64,000 nt of DNA from Runella slithyformis DSM 19594 (GTDB taxonomy: Bacteria; Bacteroidota; Bacteroidia; Cytophagales; Spirosomataceae): the NCBI RefSeq assembly GCF_000218895.1, contig NC_015703.1, forward strand, positions 5,779,001 to 5,843,000, written 5' to 3'. Below the pieces are notes generated by a model. The model had not been told where the DNA came from. It saw nothing but the letters and a program-made list of their open reading frames with translations, and did no database searches. Below are positions 34,539 to 44,708 of the stretch, piece after piece. Numbering within the stretch: the stretch's first letter is position 1; each line of letters begins with the position of its first letter. The position numbers were made by a program, and so were the translations under genes.

Positions 34539-34596
34539 AACGTCGGCGAGGGCTGGGCGCCCCCGTTCAAAACCTCGCCGACGTTCTACGTTCTTT
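34539..34596. terminator. Bidirectional terminator between M16 and tex
   Basis: Perfect 13-bp stem AACGTCGGCGAGG (34539-34551) with CCTCGCCGACGTT (34573-34585), 21-base loop, and a T-run at 34592-34596; A/T-rich sequence on the other side allows use from both strands. It separates convergent genes. Confidence 0.85.
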
Positions 34597-36717
34597 TTAC
34601 ATCTTCATCGTCAACGCAATACGCTTCCGCGCCAAGTCCACTTCCACGACTTTGACCGTAACGTGCTGCTGTAATTTAACGACCTCGTTGGGGTCTTTGA
34701 TGAAACGATTGGCCATTTGTGAAACGTGCACCAAACCGTCCTGCTTCACGCCGATATCCACAAAAGCGCCAAAGGCGGTGATGTTGGTGACAATGCCCGG
34801 CAGGACCATCCCTTCGTGCAGGTCTTCGGGCTTGCGTACACGGCTGTCGAACTCAAAGGCCGTGATGGCTTCCCTGGGGTCACGGGAAGGTTTTTCCAAT
34901 TCTTTGAGAATGTCCTGCAACGTGAGCAAACCGACAGTTTCCCCTACGTATTTCTGCGGGTTGATTTGCCGGCGCAATTCGGGTTTTTTCATCAATTCGG
35001 CCACATTGGTTCCCAAGTCTTTCGCCATTTTTTCCACTACGGGGTACCTTTCCGGGTGAACCGCGCTGTTGTCCAGCGGGTTTTCGGCATTTTCGATGCG
35101 CAAAAATCCTGCACATTGCTCGAAGGCTTTCCCCCCCAAACGCGGTACTTTCATCAATTGCTGACGTGATTTAAAATCCCCGTTTTGGGCGCGGTATTCC
35201 ACAATATTCTTGGCGATCGACGCTCCCAATCCCGACACGTATTGCAAGAGGTGCTTACTTGCCGTATTAAGGTTCACGCCTACCGAGTTGACGCAACTTT
35301 CCACAACCGTATCAAGAGCGGTTTTGAGCATATTTTGATTTACATCGTGTTGGTATTGTCCCACGCCAATGGATTTAGGATCAATTTTCACCAACTCCGC
35401 CAATGGATCCATCAATCGACGCCCGATGGAAATCGCGCCGCGAACAGTCACGTCTTTGGTGGGGAATTCTTCGCGGGCTACGTCGGAGGCGGAGTAAATG
35501 GAGGCTCCCTGCTCCGAAACCATGAAGATCCCCACCGATTTTCCGGCCGATTGAACGGCAGGTATCTTTTTGATAAAATCTTCCGTTTCGCGACCGGCAG
35601 TCCCGTTACCGATGGCGATGGCGTCGATGCTGTATTTCTGAATATAATTGCTGATCGTGGCTTCCGCTTCAAAGGCTTTGTCAAACGGATAGATCACGGT
35701 ATCGGCCAGAAGGGATCCCCGCGAATCCAGACATACCACTTTGCAGCCCGTTCGGAAGCCGGGATCAATGGCCAACACCCGTTTTTGCCCCAAAGGAGAG
35801 GCCAGCAATAATTGGCGCAGGTTTTCGGTAAACACCTGAATGGCGTAGCGGTCGGCTTTTTCTTTTGATAGGTTGGAGAACTCCGTTTCAATGCTTGGTT
35901 TCAACAACCGCTTGTAGGCATCGGAAACCGTCAATTCCAACTGGTCTTTGCAGGCAGGTAAGCCTTTGACAAACAGCCGGTCCAGCAGCTCAATGGCCAT
36001 TTCTTCTTCGGGCGAAATATCCACGTTTAGAAACCCTTCTTCCTCTCCCCGACGCAGGGCCAGCAAACGGTGCGACGGAATCTTATTGAGCGGCTCACTG
36101 AAATCGAAGTAATCACGGTATTTGGCACCTTCTTCCTGTTTATTTTTCTTGACCTTGGACGAAACCTGCGCCGTACGTTCAAAGGCGTACCTGATTTTGT
36201 TCCGCGCATCCGGGTTTTCAGACATCCACTCGGCCATGATATCGCGAGCGCCCTGCAAGGCATCGTCGACGGTAGCCACTTGGTCATTAAGAAACTGCTC
36301 GGCCCGACGCTCCGGATTGGGCTCCTTGCCCGAAAAGATCCCCTGCGCCAGGGGCTCCAGGCCTTTTTCAATGGCCATGGTGGCGCGGGTCTTACGCTTT
36401 TGTTTATATGGCAAATAAATATCTTCTAAGGTTTGCAGCACGTAGGTTTCTTCGAGGCGTTTCCGCAATTCGGGCGTGAGTTTGCCCTGTTCTTCAATGC
36501 TTTTCAGAATGGCCTCGCGGCGCTTCTCCACTTCCTGAAATTTTTGGTATTGCTCTTTGATGGCGTTGATTTGTACCTCGTCCAACTGCCCCGTCATTTC
36601 CTTGCGATACCGCGCAATAAACGGAACGGTGGCCCCTTCGTCCAATAATGTAATGGTGTTGTGCGCCTGTCGCTCGCTGACTCCCACGATAGGAGCAATA
36701 AATTGGGATGCTGTCAT
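34597..36717 (-). CDS. tex: Tex family RNA-binding transcription accessory protein
   Basis: A 706-residue Tex protein. The N-terminal helical region carries DEGATVPFIARYRKEMTGQLDE, then comes the YqgF-like nuclease fold with VLAIDPGFRTGCKVVCLD, the helix-hairpin-helix YVSGLGASIAKNIVEYR and PRLGGKAFEQCAGFLRI, and the C-terminal S1 domain GMVLPGIVTNITAFGAFVDIGV ... LVHVSQMA. Tex binds RNA and nucleic acid, affecting transcription and stress responses. The open frame extends to 36813 but MTASQFIAPIV at 36717 is the natural start. Convergent with the M16 gene. Confidence 0.96.
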   Translation of the reverse strand: MTASQFIAPIVGVSERQAHNTITLLDEGATVPFIARYRKEMTGQLDEVQINAIKEQYQKFQEVEKRREAILKSIEEQGKLTPELRKRLEETYVLQTLEDIYLPYKQKRKTRATMAIEKGLEPLAQGIFSGKEPNPERRAEQFLNDQVATVDDALQGARDIMAEWMSENPDARNKIRYAFERTAQVSSKVKKNKQEEGAKYRDYFDFSEPLNKIPSHRLLALRRGEEEGFLNVDISPEEEMAIELLDRLFVKGLPACKDQLELTVSDAYKRLLKPSIETEFSNLSKEKADRYAIQVFTENLRQLLLASPLGQKRVLAIDPGFRTGCKVVCLDSRGSLLADTVIYPFDKAFEAEATISNYIQKYSIDAIAIGNGTAGRETEDFIKKIPAVQSAGKSVGIFMVSEQGASIYSASDVAREEFPTKDVTVRGAISIGRRLMDPLAELVKIDPKSIGVGQYQHDVNQNMLKTALDTVVESCVNSVGVNLNTASKHLLQYVSGLGASIAKNIVEYRAQNGDFKSRQQLMKVPRLGGKAFEQCAGFLRIENAENPLDNSAVHPERYPVVEKMAKDLGTNVAELMKKPELRRQINPQKYVGETVGLLTLQDILKELEKPSRDPREAITAFEFDSRVRKPEDLHEGMVLPGIVTNITAFGAFVDIGVKQDGLVHVSQMANRFIKDPNEVVKLQQHVTVKVVEVDLARKRIALTMKM

Positions 36718-36836
36718 TCTTTTTTCGTATTTATGAAGGTAAACGGCAAGCCGTATGTACCGATAGCTTATTTTTGGGGTTGCAAATAAGCAAAGGGGAA
36801 ACGACTGTGGCAAACATTTTTAGGGAAAAGTAAGAA

Positions 36837-36992
36837 ATCAGAAGTGAGGAGTGAGAAGCGAGGAGTAAGGAGTAAGAAGTCGAAAATAAGAAATCAAAAA
36901 TAGTTATTTGTCATCGCAGCGCTGGACCTCTCATCATTCGTAATTCGTCATTCGAGTAATTCGTCATTCATAAAACTGTCATTCATAAAACT
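36837..36992. repeat. Purine-rich tandem repeats and ATTCGT-type tract
   Basis: 36837-36880 is a run of GTGAGGAGTGAGAAG-like units. 36935-36992 holds CATTCGTAATTCGTCATTCG and repeats of CATTCATAAAACT, part of the dispersed ATTCGT family. No gene in the 285-base gap; the kinase gene start lies at 37003. Confidence 0.6.
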
Positions 36993-37002
36993 TTATCCAC
37001 AT

Positions 37003-37986
37003 ATGCATTTAGACATCACTCAGCCACACCTGCTCGAAGATTACCTGAAAAGCAAAAACTGGCTCAACCCACAGGAGCAGGTATTGATCCTGGAAAAGCC
37101 CGGCGAAGGAAACATGAACTGCACCCTGCGCGTACGCACCCACGACCGTACGCTGATCGTGAAGCAATCGCGCCCGTACGTCGAAAAATACCCGCAGATC
37201 GCCGCCCCGGCCAACCGCGCCATCATGGAAGGACGGTTCTATGAGAAAATTCAGCCCTTCGCCAGCATCAATGAGCTGATGCCTCAGCTGATCGGCATGG
37301 ATACGCAAATGAATATCATAGTGCTGGAAGATCTCGGCACCGCCGCCGATTATACGTTTCTCTACCAACCGGGCCAAGGCCTGACCCCGGCAGATACGGA
37401 AGCGCTGGCGCACTACTTATCCATGCTTCACCGCCTGACGTGGCAGGAAACGATCGACGGCGACTTTGCCAATCGGGAAATGCGGGCGCTGAATCACGAA
37501 CATATATTCAAATTTCCGTTGATGGAAACCAACGGCTTTGACCTTGACACAGTCTCCAACGGCCTGCAAATGATCTCCATGGGCTACAAAGTGGATACAA
37601 AATTGAAACAAAAAGTCCATGAATTAGGCATGGTGTATCTTTCAGACGGCCGCTGTCTGGTGCACGGTGATTTCTACCCGGGCAGTTGGCTGAAAACGGC
37701 AAACGGCGTAAAAATCATTGACCCCGAGTTCTGTTTTTACGGATGCCCGGAGTTTGATCTGGGCGTGATGATCGCGCACCTTATGATGGCCAAGCAAACC
37801 GAAGATACCATCAGAAGGGTGTATCAAGCCTATGGAGAGGTCAAAAACCCGCAGTTGGTCGACCAATTTACGGGCGTTGAGATCATGCGGCGTTTGATCG
37901 GGCTGGCCCAATTACCACTGTCGCTGAGCTTATTGGACAAGGAAGAGTTACTCGAAACTGCCTATGACCTGCTGGTAAATTCATAA
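37003..37986 (+). CDS. Aminoglycoside phosphotransferase-fold kinase, MtnK-like
   Basis: A 327-residue protein-kinase-fold phosphotransferase. Visible motifs are GEGNMNCTLRVRTHDRTLIVKQSRP (nucleotide loop and lysine), the catalytic loop LVHGDFYPGSWL and metal motif IIDPEFCFYGCPEFDLG. The order and spacing resemble 5-methylthioribose kinase (HGDLHTGS and DPEFAFYGP in that family), a methionine-salvage enzyme, although other small-molecule kinases share them. The gene converges with dnaG, with 5 bases between them. Substrate is a guess from this similarity. Confidence 0.7.
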   Translation: MHLDITQPHLLEDYLKSKNWLNPQEQVLILEKPGEGNMNCTLRVRTHDRTLIVKQSRPYVEKYPQIAAPANRAIMEGRFYEKIQPFASINELMPQLIGMDTQMNIIVLEDLGTAADYTFLYQPGQGLTPADTEALAHYLSMLHRLTWQETIDGDFANREMRALNHEHIFKFPLMETNGFDLDTVSNGLQMISMGYKVDTKLKQKVHELGMVYLSDGRCLVHGDFYPGSWLKTANGVKIIDPEFCFYGCPEFDLGVMIAHLMMAKQTEDTIRRVYQAYGEVKNPQLVDQFTGVEIMRRLIGLAQLPLSLSLLDKEELLETAYDLLVNS

Positions 37987-37991
37987 CACAC

Positions 37992-40067
37992 TCAATACCC
38001 GGGCACCACCGTTCCGAGTTCTTTGGCAGCCATGTCGTTGATGTTTTTGTAAAATTTATATTGCCGCTGGATCTCCATGATTTGCGCAAACTCCTCATCG
38101 GTATTGCCGCTTATTTTTCCAAGTTGATTCAGAAAGTCTTTCATCTTAGTGGCTGAATACGCCATTTTAAGACGAAGGATTTTTTTGAAGGCGATCTCGT
38201 GCAGTAATTCTTCATCGGTGGGCACCACGATATCGTGTTTTTCCCAGTTCTCGCTCAAATGATGTTTGCTGGTACAAAGGTCAATGGCAAAGTGCTGAAT
38301 ATCGGGGTCGATGTGCGACAGAAAATAATCCGTTGACGGAATCTCCCCCAAACTGAATCGTTGACGGAAAATATTCAGGACCAAGTCAAACAGTTGATTT
38401 TCAAACGATATTTCTCCGATCTCGTGCAGCAGGTACATACACAGCGTAATCCCCGTTTCCAGTTCGGTCTGACCGTGCATGATGAGCAATTTCACAAAAG
38501 CCTGTTCCTGAAAATACAGCCGCTGCTTGAAAAGATCAACGGGCGGTTCGTACTTGGGCGCAACATTCGGGACGCTGACCGCCGGCGCTGAATCTTCCAC
38601 CAAAATCCCGAATTCTTCTTCGATAAAATTATCGGGAAAATGCGGCAATGAGTTCTCAGGCGGCCTCCCCCGATCTTTCGGTCGGTCCTGACGTTCTTTC
38701 GGTCGGGGTTGACTTGTTTTTTCGGCGGCTTTGTCCTGCCGTTGGCGCAGGTGTTTATTGCCTTCCGAAATGAGCGTTTGCTCATCCATTTTCATCAGAT
38801 CGGCGGTCCGTTTGAAGAAAATCTGGCGCTTTATCGGATCCGATATCTTGGTAATGCTCGTTACAATTTCGTTGATGGCTTCGGCACGTTTGAAGGGATT
38901 ATCGCCCGCATCCTTCAGCAGCATTTCGGTTTTGAAGGTAATAAAATCCTTTGTCGCCTGCTGCACATGCTTTTTGAAGCCTTCGGCCCCTACTTTATAC
39001 ACGTAGCTGTCGGGGTCTTCACCGTCGGGCAGCGTGACGAGGCTCACGTTCATACCCTCTTCCAGCACCATGTCCAAACCGCGCAGGGCCGCCTTGATAC
39101 CGGCCGCATCGCCGTCGTACAGGATGGTGATATTTTGCGTAAATCGGGCGATCAATTTGATCTGCTCTTCCGTCAGCGACGTGCCCGACGAAGCCGCCAC
39201 GTTCTGAATCCCCGCCTGGTGCAGCGAGATCACGTCGGTATAGCCTTCCACCAGATAGCAAACGTCCTCCTGTCGGATGGCGTTTTTGGCCTGATAGATC
39301 CCGTAAAGTATCTTACTCTTGTGGTAAACGTCGGTTTCGGGTGAGTTAATGTATTTGGGCTGCGTCTTGTCGGCGCTCAGGATCCGCGCGCCAAAGGCAA
39401 TCACCTTGCCCGATACATTATGGATCGGAAAGATCACCCGTCCGCGAAAACGGTCGTAGTAACGAGTGGCGCGGTTGGCTTGGGCGTCTCCTTCTTTGTG
39501 CAGGGCCAGCCCCGCCTTTTCGAGCAATTCGGGATTATAGCCTTTTTTGGCCGCTTCTTTGGTGAGCCCATCCCAATCGTTGAGGCTGTAACCCAAGCCG
39601 AACGATTTGATAGTTGGGTCGTTGAAGCCCCGATTGCGAAAATAACTCAGTCCGATGGCCTGCCCTTCTTCGTGCTCCATGAGCAGGTTTTGGTAGTATT
39701 TTTGGGCAAAATTCAGGACAATATAGAGACTGTCACGCTCGTTTTGACGCAATACTTCCTCGGGCGTTTGTTCCTCCTCCTCTACCTCAATGTTGTATTT
39801 CTGGGCCAAATGCCGCAGCGCCTCGCCGTAGCTGACGCCCTCAATGTCCATGATGAACTTGATGGAATCACCCGCCTTCCCACAGCCAAAACACTTATAG
39901 ATCTGACGAACGGGGTTAACGTTGAACGACGGCGATTTTTCATTATGAAACGGGCAGCAGGCGGTATAGTTGGCCCCTCTCTTTTTCAAAGACACAAAAT
40001 CCCCGACCACTTCCACAATGTCGGCAGTCTGTTTGATTCGGTCGGCTATTTCGTTACTGATTCGCAT
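37992..40067 (-). CDS. dnaG: DNA primase DnaG
   Basis: A 691-residue primase. The zinc-binding domain starts with RISNEIADRIKQTADIVEVV and has ligands Cys38, His41, Cys59 and Cys62 in CCPFHNEKSPSF and CFGCGKAGDSI. The core follows with VIFPIHNVSGKVIAFGAR and LVEGYTDVISLHQAG, and the Toprim acidic DxD as LYDGDAAGIKAA. The C-terminal 200 residues bind helicase DnaB and are more variable. It makes RNA primers for replication. The start is fixed by the family N-terminus; the kinase gene converges with it. Confidence 0.97.
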   Translation of the reverse strand: MRISNEIADRIKQTADIVEVVGDFVSLKKRGANYTACCPFHNEKSPSFNVNPVRQIYKCFGCGKAGDSIKFIMDIEGVSYGEALRHLAQKYNIEVEEEEQTPEEVLRQNERDSLYIVLNFAQKYYQNLLMEHEEGQAIGLSYFRNRGFNDPTIKSFGLGYSLNDWDGLTKEAAKKGYNPELLEKAGLALHKEGDAQANRATRYYDRFRGRVIFPIHNVSGKVIAFGARILSADKTQPKYINSPETDVYHKSKILYGIYQAKNAIRQEDVCYLVEGYTDVISLHQAGIQNVAASSGTSLTEEQIKLIARFTQNITILYDGDAAGIKAALRGLDMVLEEGMNVSLVTLPDGEDPDSYVYKVGAEGFKKHVQQATKDFITFKTEMLLKDAGDNPFKRAEAINEIVTSITKISDPIKRQIFFKRTADLMKMDEQTLISEGNKHLRQRQDKAAEKTSQPRPKERQDRPKDRGRPPENSLPHFPDNFIEEEFGILVEDSAPAVSVPNVAPKYEPPVDLFKQRLYFQEQAFVKLLIMHGQTELETGITLCMYLLHEIGEISFENQLFDLVLNIFRQRFSLGEIPSTDYFLSHIDPDIQHFAIDLCTSKHHLSENWEKHDIVVPTDEELLHEIAFKKILRLKMAYSATKMKDFLNQLGKISGNTDEEFAQIMEIQRQYKFYKNINDMAAKELGTVVPGY

Positions 40068-40592
40068 GAGGCAAAGGTACGGGATTTAGGGATTGATTTG
40101 GTCGTTTCAGTATTTTATGAAAACCAAAAAATCACGGGAGGATTGTCTAACACAAAAGTACTCCGTCTTACCAACCTTTTCAGTTTACCCTGCGTCTTTG
40201 AATGAACTACGGCTTAAAACGCAATTTGAACCCTTTATCGACATTTTTGTACGGTTCAACCTTTTTCAGTGGAAAGCCGCTCGAAGCACCATTAATTTTA
40301 TACGAAAATTCATGCAGCTATGACAACTTCAATCAAAAAACAAATCGCAGGTATCCTCTTTATTATTAGCGGATTAACCCTCCTTTCTCTGCTCGTGCTT
40401 GCTTAGCAACGAGTTCTTGGAACGCGGATAACGCGGATTTTGTAAACAAAAGCGCGGATAAACACAGATGTTGAAAAATATCCGTGTTCATCCGCGCTGC
40501 CTGCATGGCAACGGCCAACCGTCCGGTTCCTTGGCCGTTGGCAGTGTCCTCACTGCCAACTAAATTATAAGAGTTACCATGTTATACCTGAG
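40068..40592. other. Intergenic region with a tiny ORF and several palindromic repeats
   Basis: This 525-base gap holds a 28-codon ORF at 40320-40406 and, further right, three stem-loops: a 19-base inverted repeat AGCGCGGATAAACACAGAT (40451-40469) with ATCCGTGTTCATCCGCGCT (40480-40498), 17 of 19 pairs; AACGGCCAA/TTGGCCGTT around 40510-40539; and a perfect GTTGGCAGTG/CACTGCCAAC (40537-40560). No other gene. Confidence 0.6.
40320..40406 (+). CDS. Possible 28-residue single-span membrane peptide
   Basis: The reading frame from the ATG at 40320 gives MTTSIKKQIAGILFIISG followed by a hydrophobic stretch and ends LVLA, with a basic N-terminus and one membrane span, the plan of genuine small membrane proteins. 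There is no clear ribosome binding site, so it may be chance. Confidence 0.3.
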   Translation: MTTSIKKQIAGILFIISGLTLLSLLVLA

Positions 40593-41816
40593 CTACATTT
40601 TGGCATTAGCTACGGTTTTCGACCACACGCGCCATACATTTTTGTACATGATGTTGGCAATGTCGTTTTCGGAATAGCCGCGTTTGAGCAACACATAAAT
40701 AAGATTGGGATACTGCGACACATCCTTCAGACCCGTAGGCAGACTGTCACCCACGCCGTCAAAGTCTGAGCCGATGCCTACATTCTGCGTGCTGCCCGTT
40801 AGTTTTACCACGTGGTCGATGTGATCGGCAACGGTTTCTACGTCGGCAAACAGCACGGGGTTTTCTTTCTGGAATTGCTTCAGCAACTCCTGCGCGGCCG
40901 GGTCGCTGAATTTCAACCCTTTTTCCTTCAACAGAGCCATAAATTTCCCCTGTAATACTTCAGCCTGCTTCCGGTAGTTTTCGTCCAAAAAGCTGGAACC
41001 GAAATTGATCTGGATCACACCGCCCTTTTTACCCAGTAATTTGATCATATCATCCGACATGTTACGCTTAAACGTAGGCGTAAAATAACGGCACGACGAG
41101 TGAGACGCTATGACGGGAACAGACGAAAGCTCCACGGCCTGGTAAAAGGCATCGTCGGAAATATGCGACACATCAACCATGATGCCCACGCGGTTCATTT
41201 CTTTCACTACTTCTCTGCCATAAGCGCTTAGCCCTTTGTGGGTGAAGGTACTGTCGTACGACGAATCACAGATGTGGTTGTCTTTTCCGTGCGTGAGCGT
41301 CACATAGCTGATGCCCTGTTGACGGAAATACCCCACATCTGAAAGTTTTTCCAATGGTGCTCCGTTTTCCATGCCCATCGGAAACGAGATGATGCCTTTT
41401 TTGAAATTGGCGTCGGCCTGCTGCGGTGTGGTTACCACTCCAAACTTATCAGGGTGCGCCTTGGCAATGCCCTTCACCATCGTAATAAGCGAATCGGCCA
41501 ACTGCTTGGCTCCGCCCGTTTGCTGGTACGACGACGGAATATACACCGACATGAACGGGGCCGAAAGACCGCCTTTTTTGGCGCGCTCGTAGTCAAAATC
41601 GCCTTCGGTGGTACTGATGGGGATGCCTAAATACTGGCGTTCGAGCCGAAAATTCTTGATCTTAAGCCGATACGGCAAATCCACGTGTCCGTCGGTGAGG
41701 ATGTATTTATGGGCGATCTTATCGGCCAATTGACGGAGCTCTTCGTCCGATTTTTGGGCCTGTGCGCTCAACGAAAGCACAAAGAGCCCCGCTAATAAGG
41801 TGGTTAACAGTTTCAT
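40593..41816 (-). CDS. Exported membrane dipeptidase (M19 family)
   Basis: A 407-residue M19 dipeptidase. A signal peptide (KLLTTLLAGLFVLSLSAQAQ) precedes the zinc-site pattern: DGHVDLPY (His/Asp), FPMGMENGAPL (bridging Glu), VIASHSSCRYFTPTFKRN (His and Arg) and IGSDFDGVGD (Asp). Members hydrolyse dipeptides and beta-lactams with two zinc ions in the periplasm or outer face. Length is typical. An LprI-like gene lies 33 bases upstream on the same strand. Confidence 0.93.
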   Translation of the reverse strand: MKLLTTLLAGLFVLSLSAQAQKSDEELRQLADKIAHKYILTDGHVDLPYRLKIKNFRLERQYLGIPISTTEGDFDYERAKKGGLSAPFMSVYIPSSYQQTGGAKQLADSLITMVKGIAKAHPDKFGVVTTPQQADANFKKGIISFPMGMENGAPLEKLSDVGYFRQQGISYVTLTHGKDNHICDSSYDSTFTHKGLSAYGREVVKEMNRVGIMVDVSHISDDAFYQAVELSSVPVIASHSSCRYFTPTFKRNMSDDMIKLLGKKGGVIQINFGSSFLDENYRKQAEVLQGKFMALLKEKGLKFSDPAAQELLKQFQKENPVLFADVETVADHIDHVVKLTGSTQNVGIGSDFDGVGDSLPTGLKDVSQYPNLIYVLLKRGYSENDIANIMYKNVWRVWSKTVANAKM

Positions 41817-41849
41817 GATGAATAGACGTTTGTTGGAGTGTTTATTTTT

Positions 41850-42269
41850 TTACTTCATTTCCAATAAATCCAGGTAACCCTTCAGGTCAAGAGCCCTTTT
41901 TTTGACCACTTCCACACGATCACTGATGGCCATGGGCTGATACATGGTTCCCTGAAGGGTCACGTATACCGACGTTTGTGCTTTGAACTCCAGATCGCGG
42001 TACTCGATCCACTTGCGTTGGGCGGCGAGCAGCGCGGCTTTTTGGGTAGCATCCATCTTTCCCGACAGGGCTTTATAGTTTTTGTTAAGCTCGGCATCCC
42101 ATTTTTTATAGGCAGCATCCAAACAACCCACCATACCCTGCGTGGAAGGGTTTTTGTCCATGCAATTGTCTAAGGCGATATCAATCGGGTGTTTTTCAGA
42201 TTCTTCCTGCGAAAAAACGCAGAAGGGAATGGCAAAAAATGCAAAAAGCAAAAGGGTTGAGGATCTCAT
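41850..42269 (-). CDS. Small secreted protein with LprI/DUF1311-like domain
   Basis: A 139-residue protein. A signal peptide (STLLLFAFFAIPFCVFSQ) is followed by a domain with two cysteine pairs in outline: DNCMDKNPSTQGMVGCLDAAYKKWDAELNKNYKAL, the pattern of the lysozyme-inhibitor LprI/DUF1311 family (CxxxxxxTxxMxxCxxxxxxxxDxxLN). Then QKAALLAAQRKWIEYRD, the conserved second helix. Members are thought to inhibit lysozyme. The start is the ATG at 42269, since an upstream extension (to 42362) lacks a signal. It is divergent from queG. Confidence 0.85.
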   Translation of the reverse strand: MRSSTLLLFAFFAIPFCVFSQEESEKHPIDIALDNCMDKNPSTQGMVGCLDAAYKKWDAELNKNYKALSGKMDATQKAALLAAQRKWIEYRDLEFKAQTSVYVTLQGTMYQPMAISDRVEVVKKRALDLKGYLDLLEMK

Positions 42270-42425
42270 TGATAAAAGGATAGGTTTATGTACTGACCAC
42301 AAATTAACAAAACTTGGCCTTGATTCCATAACTTTGTGCGAGACCAAACGTACATAAGTCACCCCCTCAAATTCTCCCCCTGCAAGAGGAGAATTTAATC
42401 ATCTGATTTTCAATCCTTTTCCGCC

Positions 42426-43370
42426 ATGACCACCGACGATTTTGTCCGACAGGCACGAAGCCGACTCATCAAAGCGAAAGCGTCGGAACTGGGTTTTGAC
42501 TTTTGCGGCCTGTCGACGGCTGATTTTTTGGAAGAAGAAGCTCCCCGACTGGAGCATTGGCTCGACCGGCACCGCCACGGCCAAATGCACTACATGGCCA
42601 ACCATTTCGACAAACGCCTCGACCCCCGCAAACTGGTCGACGGGGCCAAATCGGTCATTTCGGTTTTGCTCAACTATTACCCCGAGCAACGCCTTCCCGA
42701 AGGGAAAAATGACCTCAAACTCTCCAAATACGCCTACGGAACCGACTATCACTTTGTGCTGAAAGACAAAATGAAGGAGTTGGTGGCGCAGTTACAGGAA
42801 GAAATCGGCGAGATCAACGGGCGTATCTTTGTGGATTCAGCCCCCGTGATGGACAAGGTCTGGGCGGCCAAAAGCGGACTTGGCTGGGTAGGCAAGCACT
42901 CCAATCTGCTCAACCGCCGCATGGGCAGCTTTTTTTTCATCGGAGAGATCATCTGCGACCTGGACGTTTGGCCCGACGGGCCCGTCAAAGATTATTGCGG
43001 TACCTGCACGCGCTGTGTGGATGCCTGCCCCACCGATGCCATCGTGGAGCCGTACGTGGTTGACGGCAGCCGTTGCATCAGTTATTTTACGATCGAGCTG
43101 AAAGAGGCCATTCCCAACGAAGTCAAAGGCAAATTTGAGAACTGGATCTTTGGCTGCGACATTTGTCAGGATGTGTGTCCGTGGAACCGTTTTGCCCAAC
43201 CGCACCAAACACCCGAGTTTAACCTGCACCCCGAATTGGCCGAATTTACCAACCGCGATTGGGAAGAGATCACGCAGGAAGTCTTTGAGGAAGTCTTTCG
43301 CCGCTCCGCCGTCAAACGCACGAAACTGGAAGGAATACAGCGGAATGTGGGGTTTGTGCGGGAGGAATGA
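42426..43370 (+). CDS. queG: Epoxyqueuosine reductase QueG
   Basis: A 314-residue enzyme that reduces epoxyqueuosine to queuosine in tRNA, using cobalamin and two [4Fe-4S] clusters. The N-terminal cobalamin domain contains [13 protein letters not shown] and [29 protein letters not shown], and the ferredoxin part has [16 protein letters not shown] and [12 protein letters not shown]. Length and order match the family. The gene ends 34 bases before the left target duplication of the IS256 element. Confidence 0.96.
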   Translation: MTTDDFVRQARSRLIKAKASELGFDFCGLSTADFLEEEAPRLEHWLDRHRHGQMHYMANHFDKRLDPRKLVDGAKSVISVLLNYYPEQRLPEGKNDLKLSKYAYGTDYHFVLKDKMKELVAQLQEEIGEINGRIFVDSAPVMDKVWAAKSGLGWVGKHSNLLNRRMGSFFFIGEIICDLDVWPDGPVKDYCGTCTRCVDACPTDAIVEPYVVDGSRCISYFTIELKEAIPNEVKGKFENWIFGCDICQDVCPWNRFAQPHQTPEFNLHPELAEFTNRDWEEITQEVFEEVFRRSAVKRTKLEGIQRNVGFVREE

Positions 43371-43462
43371 ACGCTATTACAGTTCATTCACTGCGATTTT
43401 ACGGCCGGAGGCGAGACTGTAAAATGAACTCTGTCTAAAGGTTTTAACTTTAAGACAGAAGA

Positions 43463-44674
43463 ATGGAAAAGACAGAATTTGAACAGATGCGCGACAAAGC
43501 GCTGGAGCAGTTAATGAAGGGACAATCATTAACCGGCAAGAATGGGGTTTTCGCTCCCTTACTTCAACAATTTTTAGAAAGTGCTCTGGAATCAGAAATG
43601 AACGCTCATCTGAATGAGCAGGAGCGAGAATCCGGTAACAAGCGTAATGGCAAGGGCAGTAAACGCTTAAAAACCGCATCAGGCGAAATTGTTTTAACGA
43701 CTCCTGAAGACCGAAAAAGCACATTTTTCCCCCAAATCGTTAAGAAGCGCGAAACTGTTCTGGCCGACAACCTTGCCCCGCAAATCATCGGGCTTTACAG
43801 CAAAGGCATGAGTTTCAGAGACATATCGGATCACATCCAACAAATGTATGATGTGGAAATATCCCATGCTACCCTGTCTGAAATCACTGAACGTGTAATT
43901 CCCCAAGTCAAAGAATGGCAAAGCAGACCTTTGGAGAGTCTTTATACCATTGTTTGGTTGGACGCTATGCACTACAAGGTAAGAGACGGTGGACGTGTTG
44001 TTACGCGAGCTGTTTATAATGTACTGGGGGTAAATCGACATGGCTACAAAGACTTAATTGGTATGTATGTCTCAGAAAGCGAAGGTGCCAATTTTTGGTT
44101 ATCGGTGCTTACAGATTTGAAATCCAGAGGGGTAAAAGATATTTTGATTGCCTGTACGGATAACCTTATTGGCTTCTCGGAGGCAATCCTGGCTTCTTTC
44201 CCTCACTCAGAGATTCAGACCTGCGTCATTCACCAAATACGGAACTCGCTTAAATATGTGGCTTCCAAGGACCAGAAGACTTTCATGCAGGACTTAAAAA
44301 CGGTCTACCAGGCCCCTACAAAAGATAAAGCAGAATTGGAACTGGATAAACTCAATGATAAGTGGGGAGTCAAATATCCGGTAGTGATCAAATCATGGCA
44401 GAACAATTGGCACAAACTGTCCACATATTTCGCTTATGATGAGCAGATTAGAAGACTTATCTACACCACTAATGCGGTGGAAGGGTTTCATAGACAAGTT
44501 CGTAAAATTACCAAGACAAAGGGGGCTTTTCCCAATGATATGGCGTTGCTTAAATTGATTTATCTGGCCGTTGAGAATATAAGTCGAAAATGGACTTCTC
44601 CGTTGCAAAATTGGGCACTTACCGCCCAACAATTACACATTAAGTTTGGCGATAGAATGCGAATGGACCTGTAG
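43463..44674 (+). CDS. IS256-family transposase (DDE)
   Basis: A 403-residue transposase. After an N-terminal DNA-binding part with a leading LTGKNGVFAPLLQQFLESALESEM and SGKG-type basic stretch, the DDE core has its acidic residues in YTIVWLDAMHYK, LIACTDNLIGFSEA and YTTNAVEGFHRQVRK, with the C/D box helix ASFPHSEIQTCVIHQIRN typical of IS256. The gene is intact, so the element may be active. Its end lies 185 bases inside the right IR, and the space holds a long stem-loop. Confidence 0.95.
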   Translation: MEKTEFEQMRDKALEQLMKGQSLTGKNGVFAPLLQQFLESALESEMNAHLNEQERESGNKRNGKGSKRLKTASGEIVLTTPEDRKSTFFPQIVKKRETVLADNLAPQIIGLYSKGMSFRDISDHIQQMYDVEISHATLSEITERVIPQVKEWQSRPLESLYTIVWLDAMHYKVRDGGRVVTRAVYNVLGVNRHGYKDLIGMYVSESEGANFWLSVLTDLKSRGVKDILIACTDNLIGFSEAILASFPHSEIQTCVIHQIRNSLKYVASKDQKTFMQDLKTVYQAPTKDKAELELDKLNDKWGVKYPVVIKSWQNNWHKLSTYFAYDEQIRRLIYTTNAVEGFHRQVRKITKTKGAFPNDMALLKLIYLAVENISRKWTSPLQNWALTAQQLHIKFGDRMRMDL

Positions 44675-44708
44675 TTTTCCTTTCAATTGTAAAACGCAAA
44701 AATAGCCT

